Source: Protula sp. h YS-2021
Lineage: Eukaryota; Annelida; Polychaeta; Sabellida; Serpulidae
Assembly (NCBI GenBank): GCA_949752745.1
Contig: OX457031.1
Span: 46,333,257-46,397,256, forward strand
Reading direction: 5' to 3'
Length of the DNA: 64,000 nt
Shown: positions 1-10,621 of the stretch, piece after piece
Numbering within the stretch: the stretch's first letter is position 1
How the letters are laid out: every line of letters begins with the position of its first letter
The notes under the pieces: generated by a model
Seen by the model: only the letters and a program-made list of their open reading frames with translations
Database searches by the model: none
Told to the model about the DNA's origin: nothing
Position numbers and translations under genes: made by a program

Positions 1-757
1 GCGTTTCTGCTGCGGGGCCCTTATGGCCTTGGTGGCCGCCAGATACTGCAACAGCGTTGCCACTGGGCGCAGCAGATTCCGCTCACCCTCCGTTTCCCCT
101 GTTTGCCCCTGCAACGATGGGAGAACTATCTCCGAGAAAGTGCCTTTCCCGTGTGTTATTATATGGGTTTTCCCTAAGAATTCTGCTCTACGCTTCAGGA
201 TGATTCTTTTGTGATTCTCTTCATACGTGTTATCCTTGTCTATGGCATGTATTTCCCCCCGTCTCTTGCCTGACGCTAAAGCCAGCAGGAACGTAACTTT
301 AAATGTCAGCTCCTTGAGCAGTGTGCTCTCTTCGTAAGTGAAGCTTTTGCCGCTGAAATAACTCAGTACCACCCCAGGTCCCACTGTACTATGTGTTTAG
401 CCGGTTGAGGGCGCTGCAATTTAAAGTTACGGATTAGTTTCGTTACTCAATCGTCTTTGGCGGGATCATAGCCGGAAGCATTTTTCCGCATAGCCCCAGC
501 GCCGATCTATAAACCTCTATCGTTCGTACGCCTACTTGTCTGGACTCGAACAGGTGTATGAAAAAGTCGGCCAATAGCCGGACCGTCGCCGTAACGGGGT
601 CGATTTGTTTTAGCAGGCACCACCGTTCGAGCACTCTCCACTGTGATTTGTACACTGATTTGGTGGAGTTTGTGTGCACCTCCTGCATGCGTTGTAGTGC
701 TTGTTGTGAGAAGCCTTGTGCTTTTAACCAGTCCGCTGGTTGCACCACAGGTGGAGG
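1..757 (-). pseudogene. Tyrosine recombinase of the DIRS-like element, partial and frameshifted
   Basis: The N-terminal SAM-like (core-binding) half lies at about 446-757, beginning near ADWLKAQGFSQQAL and ending with a stop at 443-445. The catalytic half resumes in another frame from about 372 down to base 1. It contains LASGKRRGEIHAID, matching the first catalytic Arg region of tyrosine recombinases. The His-x-x-Arg and Tyr motifs would lie before base 1 and cannot be checked. Two frame changes are needed between 446 and 372, so this copy is not translatable as one protein. In this family the recombinase integrates a circular cDNA intermediate. Identification rests on the catalytic block and on its place after RNase H. 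Confidence 0.75.
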
Positions 758-1582
758 CTTAGGTCCCACGGCTGTTGGTGGTTGTGGGGCCAGTGCGGCT
801 GATGCACGTACCCCACACCCACCGGCAGCCGTTGTGGTTGTCCCAGCGATAGTCTGGTGAGTAGCGGGTACCACGGTGCCGAGGGGTTGTCTGGGGTCAA
901 CACTAGCATTTGAAACCGTTCTTCCCTGGCTAGTGTGTCCATCAGGTGGGGCGTTATTGCGTTCGGTGGAAATGCATATAGCACTTCCTGTGGCCATGTG
1001 CAGCTGAGGGCGTCGTTGTCTACTGCTTCCGGATCGTATCAGCTGTTTTGAAAACCTGGTCGCAAATAGGTCCACTTGTGGTGGCCCCAGAGCCGAATGC
1101 TCCACCACCCACTGAAAGCAGCGCCGGCTTAGCGTCCATTCTCCCGACAGGACCTGCCCCTCTCTGGACCCCATATCTGCCAGCACATTGAGGTGACCCG
1201 GGATGTGATGTGGCAACAACGTGATTTGATGTGCTGCCGCTAAATGCCACACTTGGCGTGATGCTTCCATCAATTCCGGCGACCTCGTTCCCTCTTGTTT
1301 CTCTATGTACCTCACCGTGGTGGAGTTGTCTATGAGACACAGCACGGTTCGCTTCTGGAGTTTGCGCGCCAGCAACTGGAGAGCCTGTTTGACCGCGAGC
1401 ATCTCCAACACATTTATGTGCGTGTCTTGCAACTGGGAAGGCCAATAGTCCTGAAACAACATGCCTTCGAAGTGCACTCCCCATCCGCTGTGAGAAGCGT
1501 CGGTCTGTATCTGTGCCTCCGGCTGTGGAGCCACAAACCGATCGCCCCGCTGTGTGTTTGACCGGTTGCCCCACCACATTAA
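724..1582 (-). pseudogene. RNase H domain and conserved tail of the DIRS-like pol
   Basis: RNase H occupies about 1019-1582: the first catalytic Asp block reads QTDASHSGWG, the helix block has NVLEMLAVKQAL, and LCLIDNSTTVRYI and HIPGHLNVLADMGSR supply the later acidic and His regions. A typical DIRS tail (LYAFPP, then PSAPWYPLLTRLS) follows in a different frame at about 850-984. The RT frame closes at 1579, so RNase H is reached only by a frame change near 1580-1620. RNase H removes the RNA strand of RNA:DNA hybrids during reverse transcription. The several shifts argue for decay rather than programmed frameshifting. Confidence 0.8.
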
Positions 1583-2658
1583 GTTTCCCTCGCTTGCTCT
1601 GACAGTGTGACCAGACCTTGGAGCCCCCGTCCTCGCCTTACTGCTGACCGTACCGCTCTTTGGAAGTGCCGGAAATTCAATCGACCTAGGGGCACTGTCT
1701 TTTCTGTGGCCACCAGTAACCCCGTTAGGATTTCTGCTAGCTGAAGCGGTACCGCTACTTTGGTTAGGCCTCTTACTAAATCGAACTGGTCCCCTAAGAA
1801 CACGATCATTTGCTCGGGTTCTATTCCAGATTTTTCTAGGTTGACTACCAAGCCCAGATCTACGCATTTGTTGATGATATCGAGCGTCTGTTGTGCAACC
1901 TTTCCCTTGTCCACACCTGCGATGAGCCAATCGCCTAGGTACTGGAAGAATAACATCTGCCGTCGTCGACCCCATGCCTTTAGTGGAGGCATCGTTTTGC
2001 TGAAAGCCCACGGGGCCTGCGAGAAGCCGAACAGCAAGGCCCTGTACCAATACTTCTTGTCTTCCACCTGGAAGCAGAGGTATTTGCGGTGCTGGGGCCT
2101 CGTAGGCAGGTAGAAATAGGCATCTGATAGGTCTATTGAAGTTGCCCACATGCCCGTCTCCACCGCCTTCCTTATGTGTTGACATGTGTCCATTTTGAAC
2201 GTTGGCGTGACTAGCATTTCGTTCAGGGACTTTAGGTCTATTATCAGGCGCCAACCGCCTGTCTTTTTGGGTCGAAGAAACACACGGCTGAAAAAGCCCT
2301 TGTGGTTCTCCGGCACCTCTTCTATTGCATTTTTCTCTAGCGGTTTGGCTACCATCTCCCGGAGTGCGATCGCTTTTTCTGATCCTTGCCTGTAGGGTGT
2401 TACCAACTCGGGTGGCGGATTCAGTGTTAGAGATAGGCTTGGTATCTGGCCGTCTGCTTTTTTGAACGGCAGGGGGTACCCATAGAGTAGCCAGCGTACG
2501 ACCTTGTTTGGGGCCCCCAGGCTTTTCCACTGCTGCCAGAAATGCCTGAGCCTTCCTCCTACGGGCCAGTTTCCAGAGTGCAAAATCTTTTCCTTTAACT
2601 CGAACGATGTAACGCCAGTATTTGAATCGTTTGAGGAGTCCGAAGAGTTCCTGGGCAA
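1579..2658 (-). pseudogene. Reverse transcriptase of the DIRS-like element (altered YxDD box)
   Basis: A 359-codon open frame covers RT blocks 1-5: GFFSRVFLRPKKTGGWRLI, then IDLKSLNEML, then ATSIDLSDAYFYLP, then LLFGFSQAPWAFSK. The position of the metal-binding YxDD box reads FQYLGDWL, so one of the two aspartates is Gly. The fold is otherwise well preserved. The frame starts in what looks like the gag-pol junction and ends shortly before RNase H. Family membership is clear from the DIRS-type spacing and the RNase H and recombinase downstream. The altered active site together with the flanking frameshifts indicates an inactive copy. Confidence 0.88.
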
Positions 2659-2685
2659 GGTCTTCTCCGGGCCCCCAACTGATTG

Positions 2686-3471
2686 TCACCTGTGTTTGCT
2701 GTGGCCTGTCCCGGGAAAAACACCAGCCGATGGCTGTCTCTGGGTTGGCCCGTAGCTTGCCGTCCGAGGTGGTGCTGATTGGGTGCGCAGTAACGCGGGT
2801 CCCCTGGATCGCTCCCGGTATGACTTGTGTAAGCGCGGTGGGCCCGCTGTGTATCTGTCTTGGAGCGCCCTGTTTTGCAGGTTCTGAACATGTCTGCCAT
2901 TCAGTTCAGTCAGCAACTCATCGGGAAACAGCTGTGTTTCTTGCAAAAACGTGGGGTGGCGTAATTGAAACAGTTTGTCCTGTGGAAGGCGGCACCGCTG
3001 CAAAATGTTGTCCCTGCGTAGTTGTATCGTGTTTGATAGGAGGCAGGTGTCTAGTTTCACTAGGTCTTTAGTGCATTTGACCAGGCAAGCCACCAGTTTG
3101 CTGACTAATCCAGTATCTGAGCCCGATAAACTGTTGACCAGCGTTTGGTTAACGTACTCCATGAACGATAAGATTCGCAGGCTGGCCCTGGCTACACCCT
3201 CGAAGTATGCCATGTCTTTGTCCTTGACTGCTACCTTGTCATCCGGTCTGACTTAGGGCAACCACGGAGGGGCGTGTTTCGGGAAACTGAGAGGTGCAAA
3301 TGGAATCGTGTCGTCGCACGGCCTGTATGCTGTTTTGGTAACCCTCACCTTGGAAGATAGGTGCATTCTCTCGAAATCCAGGGCCCGACCGTAGTTGGAG
3401 TCCTTAGCCTGGAACTCCGCTTCCTTCAGCTTGACTGCGTCCCGAATCCCTGCAACCGTATCCAGGGCCAA
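2686..3471 (-). pseudogene. C-terminal part of DIRS-like ORF1 (gag-like), fragmentary
   Basis: Two open stretches (3253-3471 and 2686-3213) lie directly upstream of RT on the same strand. The second begins MAYFEGVARASLRIL and is helix-rich with many Leu, and later becomes Arg/Gln/Pro-rich. The first has KLKEAEFQAKDSNYGRALDF. No database-level family is recognisable by eye; the gag-like assignment comes from position between the zinc-binding N-terminus and RT. Frame changes between the pieces suggest decay. Confidence 0.5.
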
Positions 3472-3567
3472 GAATTCGGGCCCCGTTTCTCGCGGACCTT
3501 CGGACTCCAGTCTGAATCCGGATTCGGACTGCTATAGCGGTCTCCCCACTTTTGCACTCGAAAATCT

Positions 3568-4283
3568 TTACACTAGCTCTATGACCTCACGAAATGGAAT
3601 GTCACTGAGTTCCGGGACCGAAGATGACGCAGTGATACCGTCGCTCTTTCGTGATGGACTGCCGTCCCTGTCGGATAAGTGCAACCGCTTGGATACCTCT
3701 CGTCTATCCCACTCACTTGGGTGGGGCCGCTTCCTGCGCGTGCGCAGTAAGTCCCCACACTCAGGATGTTTAAAAGATGACGCTTCTTGTCCGACTGCTC
3801 CTGCTGTCCCTATCACGCCTCTGATTTGAGTCCCGGGCCGGCGAGTGTGGGTGTGGGAGCACCGCCGTCTGGATCTCGCCCGCGACCGATGTCTATGCTT
3901 GGCGGTTTTCTCCAGCGGTCGGGAGGAGGTGGAGCTGCTTGAGCTGCTGTCCGTGTCGTAATTGGATGAGCTGTAGCCCTTCTTTCGTTTCATGTGACTG
4001 TACAGCTTTTGCAGTGGTGGGGGTGTGCGCTTGCTAGGCCCCCAGATTCTGAGCTGTCCCCGGAGGAGGAAGAAGATTGCCGGCGCAGCTTCTTAGGAGA
4101 GTGGCTGTCCTCACGTTGCCTCTCTCGACCCTTGTTCTCTCTGTCTGTCTGTCGCTTTGTCCTGATTGGGGCCTCACGGGTTACGGGCCCCCCTTTTGTG
4201 GCGGGGCCCGATGTACGGCCCTGTTTGCGTTGTGGGCCGCTGGTGGTTGTGGGGGCATCCGGTGATCCGGGGCCTCCGGTCAT
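3568..4283 (-). pseudogene. Arg/Ser-rich middle of DIRS-like ORF1
   Basis: Two overlapping open pieces (3990-4283 and 3568-3993) encode low-complexity Arg/Ser/His stretches, such as SSSSSSTSSRPLEK and RHRSRARSRRR. These suit a nucleic-acid-binding, gag-like protein. The reverse strand has no comparable coding signal. The ATG of the second piece overlaps the end of the first, which may be accidental. Confidence 0.4.
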
Positions 4284-4627
4284 GACGCCCCCCCCACCGT
4301 AGTCGCGTTGTGTGTGGAGCTCTTTTTCCGCGTCCGGTGGTCTGGAAATAGTGCATGGCGCCGTTAAGCGTGTGTGTACGGCCTCGAGCTGTTGTTGAAA
4401 CAGTAGAGCTTGTTCTTGCAGCGCTCTCTTAACGACTGCCTCTATATCCAGATGCGAGGTCGATGCAAAATGTCCCTAGTGGGCCCTCGGTGCGATGACA
4501 AACGTGCTGGATGGGGGTACCAGGCTAAGGGCCTGTGCCCTCCTCGGCGTTTAAGATGTAGGGAAATCCCTACTCCTGTGCGAGTGCTTACGTGACGGGG
4601 ACTTCTTGCTTTCAAAGTCTGACATGT

Positions 4628-4954
4628 CTATCGCCTGTGGAGACGATATCTCATCACGTAGCGGTGTGCCCGCCTCCGGTTGTTCCGATTCCTGCGCCGG
4701 GGTGTCTGTTGACATGTTGCCCCAGAACAGCTTGACTTCGCGGTTGTGTAATTTCCTATGCCGTTGTCTATTAACATTCTTCCACTGTTTCTTTTTAGAT
4801 GTGCGCAGGTATCACACGTCACAACGCCAACCCATTCTGGCTTGCCAAACCTGGCAGCACAATCTTGGCAGTAGCTATGGGGATCGTCTTTCAAATCCTG
4901 GCGTCCGCAGCGTTCTTTTCTCACCATGGCAGGCCGCACATCCCTGTAACACAC
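4628..4954 (-). pseudogene. N-terminal Cys-rich segment of DIRS-like ORF1
   Basis: This 108-codon frame contains CGRQ, then DPHSYCQDCAARFG, then VTCDTCAHL: a spaced Cys/His pattern of the kind found at the start of DIRS ORF1 proteins. I infer a zinc-binding gag N-terminus. The frame then turns Arg-rich and is lost. The ATG at 4954 is the first in frame but has no further support. Confidence 0.45.
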
Positions 4955-4960
4955 GAGAAA

Positions 4961-6870
4961 ATAGCTATTAGCTTCTCTGTAGGTCTACTAGGCGGCGCCC
5001 ACACCACTAGATTGGGGCCCCTAGCATGAATTCCGTGGTGCCCAAAAGTTGGGCCCCTACAGTGTTGTTGGCCCTTTCGCGCCAGAACGTGGGCCCCAAG
5101 CACCTGCTACTTCCAAGCGCGGGAAGGTGCCAGCAACCAACTTCCTAATTTCTCTAGAGTTACCTACCTGAGAGCCACCGAGGTAACCTACCCACGCCAA
5201 GCTCAACAATAAGGTCGCAGCAAAGGGACAAATGGCAGAAAAACTAGGTAGGTTGCGGGCGCATTCTCGCTCAAAAAGCAAATGCCAGTAACAACAGAGA
5301 TTTAGCAACTGTGAAGTCGTGGCTGTGAGAATGTGGCTATCGATCAAATCTACGCCATTATAGGCAGTTCTGAAGTGTCCGCAGTTAGAAAAAAGTGCGA
5401 ATTCTGCTCCCGAACCAGCAGCAGTGTTGTACCCCAGCAGTGAGAGCGTAGTTCTGGGCACTGCGTTCAAAACTGGCCCTCGCTCCCACCGTGCCGTTAC
5501 TCTTAAATTCAACGTTGATGATCGTACAGAGTCTTCGGTTCATGTGAAATGCTTGAAGGCGACTAGAACGCCACTGCATAAACAACAAGAGTTCCGCTAT
5601 GCCGTTAAACCCATCGGGCCCTGCTAACAGCTACACGTCGTTGGTGTTTACTGGAACCTACTGGAATGCCTTCCCCGTAATCCTCAGATGATCTGGGTAT
5701 AGGTCCTAAAATTCAGAAGCTTCCATCACCTAGACTACTTTGTTTGGGCGTAAGGATGAAAAGTGACGTTAGTGGCGCCACCTGGGGGTTACTTAGAGAG
5801 GAGAACACGAGACAGTTAAGGAAATGTCAAGAATAGGAGACAATCACTTAGTTTGGGTCATCCAATTCTATGCGTTTACGGGCGAGAAAAGATATGGATG
5901 ATACTTTTCAAGCGTCGGGTCGATCCAACGGCAGCTATAAGTCATTTGTATAAACAAAAAGTAAAATAATGTATTCGAGTGCTGCGAGAGCCAGAGGACT
6001 GCTAACTGGGCGTCTGTGAATGAGAATGACTTTAGAAGTGGTTGTGGTGTGTTGATGTGATGAGTTGTGGCGTGTTATTTTTAAAGAAAACATATATAAT
6101 TGAAAATTGAAAATATATAATTGTGGGGGGTGGGTGGTTATGACTGATTCATAAATGTTTGGATGTATTTTTTATGATGGACCAAATAGATAAAGGTGGA
6201 AAGTGAGAGAATAATGTGTAATTTTCGGTGAATTCTTCTTAGATATCAATCGCGCTAGTACCTCTCAAATTATAATTTATTATTTTATTAATTGTCCTTG
6301 TATTGAATTGCTCGATTGTTCCATTGAGCGTTAAATTGATCACTTGTCTGATATAGCATTGAAAACCTGTGGGATTAATTGATGTAAAATTCATGATTGT
6401 TCACACATTTTAATGCCTTTTCGCTGTGGTGTATCTGATCTACGCGTGTATTTCTAGACGTGTCTTTGTTTGACTCACTAATCTGTAGTAATTTGTTTTG
6501 AATGTGTAAAAGGTTGGACTTTTGAATTATGCTTCATTTCATTCCGGGTTTCTTTGGGATTAACTGCCAGAAAGCCCCTCTCGCCACTCAACAATTCGAC
6601 ATCGCATGTGATCCTTGTTTTACCAAAAATACTGTACATAACCGAGGTTGAAAACCGACTTAAAACAGCATCGATTATTCGCAGCATATTTGCTAAAACA
6701 AGGATAATATAACCTTTTCTCCATTCAAGGCTCTGAATGACTGCCCTGTCCTTTTAATCGGAACCAGTTGTACTTGGACGCTATTGTTACATTCTTGATT
6801 GGTGTGAAAAAATAATCTCCTGACAATTTTGTCAACTTCCATGAAATGCCGTTTTAACGTTTACTGCTTA
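4961..6870. other. Non-coding interval, no recognised gene
   Basis: The first 700 bases have mixed base composition and may include the element's untranslated end; the rest is AT-rich. Open frames here are short, unrelated to each other and without recognisable motifs. No clear tandem or inverted repeat was seen. Confidence 0.5.
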
Positions 6871-6874
6871 TTTT

Positions 6875-7692
6875 TGATATCAAAATATAAATAAAGATAT
6901 CAAGAAATCAATGTTGATCACAATAATTTATATTTTGCTATCACAAATTGATTTTTAGATGACAAAAATTTACTTTTGAGATCAAGAAATCAAATTTACA
7001 TACTTAAAAAATCTTAAGGCGGACCCATATTTAAATAAAATTTGACGAATCGTGAATTAAATTTTGGAGATGAAAACTTGAATTATTGAGATCAATAATA
7101 ACACAATTTTTGATCTCAAGAACCCTACAAAACTGCCGTCGCATAAACGACGTCTCTAATCTCTAAATTGCATCGGCAGCGTTGGCAGCGGATTTGAAAC
7201 ATCGTTTATACGTCAGATATACGGCGGAATACATACGCATTTTTAGAAACATCGTATATGCATCGAAAATGCGTCGGAAAAAAGATGCCGATATTGACAA
7301 CGCGTATTATACGTATTTTTTAAACGTCTTTTAAAGGCATATTTTCCTATGTATAAACGACGTCGGAAATACATCGGAAAAAAGATGTCGATATTGCAAT
7401 TGTATATTACACGTATTATTTAATACGTCTATAAAATGCATATTTTCCTATATATAAACGACGTCGGAAATACATCGAACAAAAGATGTCGATATTGCAA
7501 TCGTATATTATACGTATTATTTTATACGTCTATAAAATGTATATTTTCCTATGCATAAACGACGTCGGAAATACATCGGAAAAAGATGCCGATATTGCCA
7601 ACGTGTATTATACGTATTTTTTATACGTCTATAAAACGCGTATTTTCCGATGCTTATTCGACGTCGGAAATTTATCGATTGACGTTTTTAGG
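6875..7692 (+). repeat. Composite repeat: GATATCAA-rich block plus 101-bp ACGACGTCGG repeats (copy 1)
   Basis: The left part (about 6875-7130) is AT-rich with many variants of GATATCAAAAAT/ATCAAGAAATC. A junction reading CCTACAAAACTGCCGTCG leads into tandem repeats carrying AAACGACGTCGGAAAT. The same two parts, with the same junction, recur in opposite orientation at 34.1-35.05 kb. This indicates one dispersed element rather than two unrelated satellites. It is probably a non-autonomous element; no termini or target duplication were identified. Confidence 0.65.
7351..7660 (+). repeat. 101-bp tandem repeat, about 3 clean units
   Basis: The phrase ATAAACGACGTCGGAAAT recurs at 7352, 7453 and 7554 with exact 101-bp spacing, and a diverged copy follows at about 7653. 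Each unit also carries TATTTTCCTATG and GATATTGC. Short ORFs predicted here simply translate the repeat. Confidence 0.85.
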
Positions 7693-7978
7693 GGACATTA
7701 TGAAGAATCAATATAGGCTGTGTTCTTCAACACCATCAGTGACCATGTGTTCTGATTATTACAATTTTAAAATTCATTGCAAACTTTTGATACTTAAAAT
7801 GGTTTAAATAGTATTAATGGTTAAAATTTATAATTTTTAAATCCAAAAACGAATTTTATGTTTTATTCATTTGATTTGCGATATATTTTTTTATAATAAT
7901 TTTAAGTTATCTAAATAATATTATGTGTGACAAATATTAAGTTTAAGTGTGATAAATAATTTCAAATCCTCAAAAAAA

Positions 7979-8264
7979 TTCTCCACCATGACATACTGCT
8001 CCTGTAGCCACCGACAGGCCAGGTATGTGGTCTCCGATGCCGGAAATTCTCCACCATGACATACTGCTCCTGTAGCCACCGACAGGCCAGGTATGTGGTC
8101 TCCGATGGCGGTAATTCTCCACCACGACATGCTGCTCCTGTAACTACCGACAAGCCAGGTATGTGGTCTCCGATGGCGGTAATTCTCCACCATGACATGC
8201 TGCTCCTGTAGCCACCGATAAGCCAGGTATGTGGTCTCCGATGCCCGTAATTCTCCACCATGAC
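7979..8264 (+). repeat. 68-bp tandem repeat, four units plus a partial
   Basis: Units beginning TTCTCCACCATGACAT start at 7979, 8047, 8115, 8183 and 8251, exactly 68 bp apart and about 90% identical. Each has TGCTCCTGTAGCCACCGA and GTATGTGGTCTCCGATG. Minus-strand ORFs across it are repeat translations. Confidence 0.92.
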
Positions 8265-8497
8265 TCTCACTGGTTTTTGTTTGCTATGACTTGCTAGCAT
8301 TTCTTCACTGTAGCTTTTGCTGGTATTTCTCCTTCATTACTGTAGTTCGCATTTCTCCACAAAATATTTAGCTGGGATTCCTGCATCATGACTATTATTG
8401 TTTTTCACGACCACGACTTTTGGCATTTCTCCCCCACACCTGTTGACAGCATTTGTCCCCAGTGACGGTCTAACACACGGCTGCTTATTGCTTGCAG

Positions 8498-8621
8498 GTG
8501 GTGATGAATCGCTCCTTGTGACTGTGGCGATTGTAGGCGGCTGCATCGTCTTCGCCTTAGTGGTCATAATCGTCGTCATCGCATGCATCATCAGGCGCTC
8601 CGGCAAGAAACTACCCCCGAC
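8498..8621 (+). CDS. Candidate host exon encoding a transmembrane segment
   Basis: A 124-bp open stretch sits between an acceptor-like TTGCTTGCAG (AG at 8496-8497) and a donor-like GTACGT at 8622. It enters in phase 1 and encodes an acidic start (GDESLL), then about 25 hydrophobic residues (TVAIVGGCIVFALVVIIVV, then IACII), then the basic stop-transfer RRSGKK and a Pro-rich start of a cytoplasmic tail. This is the layout of the membrane exon of a type I surface protein. A phase-1 entry is common at the end of extracellular modules. No neighbouring exon could be tied to it in this window, and the protein family is not recognisable. A chance hydrophobic frame cannot be excluded. Confidence 0.45.
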
Positions 8622-8789
8622 GTACGTCGCTTCTATGCTCCATTTTATCGCCCAACATGCTAAAGTTTTGGCAAATTTTACTGCAGCTTACAGCAGCGCA
8701 GAAACATTTAGCTTTAAATACTCAGACCTCCCTAATCAGCGATCTCAGCCCGGATAATAAATAAACGAAACTGATATTCTTGTGGCCTA

Positions 8790-9490
8790 TCCTATGCCCT
8801 GCCCCATGTCCTGGTCACTTCATATTTTGCGCCCAGTCTTCGTGTCTTGGTGATACCTTCTTTTGCGCCCTACCCACCTGCCCTTATCGTGTCATCTTTT
8901 ACGCCCTGCCGACAGTTATGGTTACGTCATTTCTCGCCCTGCCCACCTCTTCTTCTCACTTCTTTTGCACCCTGTCCGCCTGTCCTGGTCACGTCATCTT
9001 TTGCACCCTATCAGCCTGTATGGTGTCGTCATCTTTTGCACCCTTTCCGTCTGTCCTGGCGGCGTTATCTTTTGGACCATGTAATGGTGACATCTATCTT
9101 TTGCATCCAGTTCGCCTGTCTTGGTGACGTCATCATTTGCACCCAGTCCACCTATCTTGCACCCTATCAACCTGTATGGTGTCGTAATCTTTTGCACCCT
9201 TTCCGCCTGTCCTGGTGACGTTATCTTTTGGACCCTGTAATGGTGACATCTATCTTTTGCATCCAGTTCGCGTCACCTTTTGCACCCAGTCCGCCTGTCC
9301 TGGTGACGTCATCTTTTGATCCTGTCCGTCTGTCCCAATGACGTCGTAATTTGCACCAAGTACACCTGTCCTCCTGACGTCATCTTTTGCGCCCTGTCCG
9401 CCTGTCCTGGTGACGTCATCTTTTGCGCTCTCTCCGCCTCTCCTGCATGGTTACCTCATCTCTTTGCGTCCTGTCCACCTGTTCTGGTCA
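8790..9490 (+). repeat. Minisatellite, about 35-bp unit (GTCCGCCTGTCCTGGTGACG...)
   Basis: Imperfect units of roughly 34-36 bp combine CCTGTCCTGGTGACGTCATC with TTTTGCACCC and repeat about twenty times with drift. Several long open frames here have the repeating composition and are artefacts. Confidence 0.85.
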
Positions 9491-10500
9491 AGCCTGACTT
9501 TGTGTAAGATGTGGAGAGAACTAGCCCGGACACTCATCCTAATTTTACAAATATTGACCAAGCATTGATTTTTCTTAGTCGCGGTGTCATTCCTATCACT
9601 TGTGGGCTCTCTGCATGTATGTCAACAAGTTTTCAAAATACTACTGTTCCTACGTTTCTGGTCCGATTGTTTTCACCCTTCCGCCTGTGTTTTATTTAGT
9701 AATTTAAGCCAAAAAAATATTAGCCAATGTTCCCCTGATGTTTCTGCACCAATCTTGTGTGTGTGTGTGTTTTTTTTTTTGTTTTTTTTTGGTGATTTGG
9801 CTTAAAGCTGCTTCACCAAATTGTCCAAGAATATTCTGATTTGTTCTTGTTTCTTGAAAAAAATTTTTTCTTAAATTTACACTTTAAATTTCACCCGTCT
9901 GGAATTGTAATTATGTAAAATTCTTCATTAAATGTAAAGGGGCGAGAGTTACAATTAAACAGCTGAACTTCCCAGTTTTTTCGTTTATTAAGCAATGAAA
10001 AAATCAGCAATGAATTTTGAAGCCACAAATTAATTTATTTCACTTATCATGGTCATCCATTCAAGGAGTGGTTGGGGTACACTTATGCCTATCACACTAA
10101 AAATATCATTTGCCTCAATAAACTATCCCTCAGCAAACATAAAGGAGGAAAAGACAATACAAATAACTAAATTTAAAAGCGCCAGCGGTAGCAAAAAAAC
10201 GAAAATGTAAGTAGTAAACTTTTTGGGACGAAATAGAAACGTTAGACTACTTAATTACACTGCCGAGGCAGCCCAGCCACCGTGGAGTAGAGGTATGTTC
10301 CGTATGGCGGTATATTTGAACAAAAAATCAAAACGTACATGTTGTATATTTTATTTTTTCTCGCGTTCATACCAATGGCCTCGCGGCAATTTCTTTAGCC
10401 TCGCAACATTTACATTTCATGTATTATTTGACTATTTAAAATCGTGCTCTTTAATTTCGCCATAGTAAAACGCACGCGTACTCTGCTGTCATCCAGTCAC
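9491..10500. other. AT-rich non-coding interval
   Basis: Contains a GT run followed by T runs near 9760-9790 and otherwise unstructured AT-rich sequence. No coding or RNA signal is recognised. Confidence 0.5.
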
Positions 10501-10621
10501 ATCATTCGTTACATACGCCATATGCGTAAACACAGCATGGAGGCAAATACTTCTGCTGGAAATAAATTAAACTTGTATTTAACAGATTGGAAATACTGTC
10601 GACCACATTCACCATCAAATA

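Larger units (their letters stand above)
1..4960 (-). mobile_element. Degenerate DIRS/Ngaro-type tyrosine-recombinase retrotransposon (left side cut by window)
   Basis: Read on the minus strand, the order is a Cys/His-rich and Arg/Ser-rich ORF1 (gag-like), reverse transcriptase, RNase H, then a tyrosine recombinase running off the window start. This order and the recombinase, in place of a DDE integrase, are diagnostic of the DIRS superfamily. I see no methyltransferase domain between RNase H and recombinase, which leans toward Ngaro-like rather than classical DIRS; this is inference from a broken copy. At least four frame changes separate the domains, so the copy is dead. No termini are identified: one lies outside the window, and the right edge is set only by the start of the first ORF. 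Confidence 0.85.

Noticed and set aside
1..1020. A methyltransferase domain typical of DIRS between RNase H and recombinase
   Set aside because: No motif and too little space between the two domains.
7979..8264. Evenly spaced repeats resembling a CRISPR array
   Set aside because: Units are contiguous 68-bp tandem repeats without unique spacers, in a eukaryotic genome.
8780..9218. Overlapping plus frames of 70-123 codons
   Set aside because: All three frames stay open because the 35-bp minisatellite lacks stops; composition follows the repeat.
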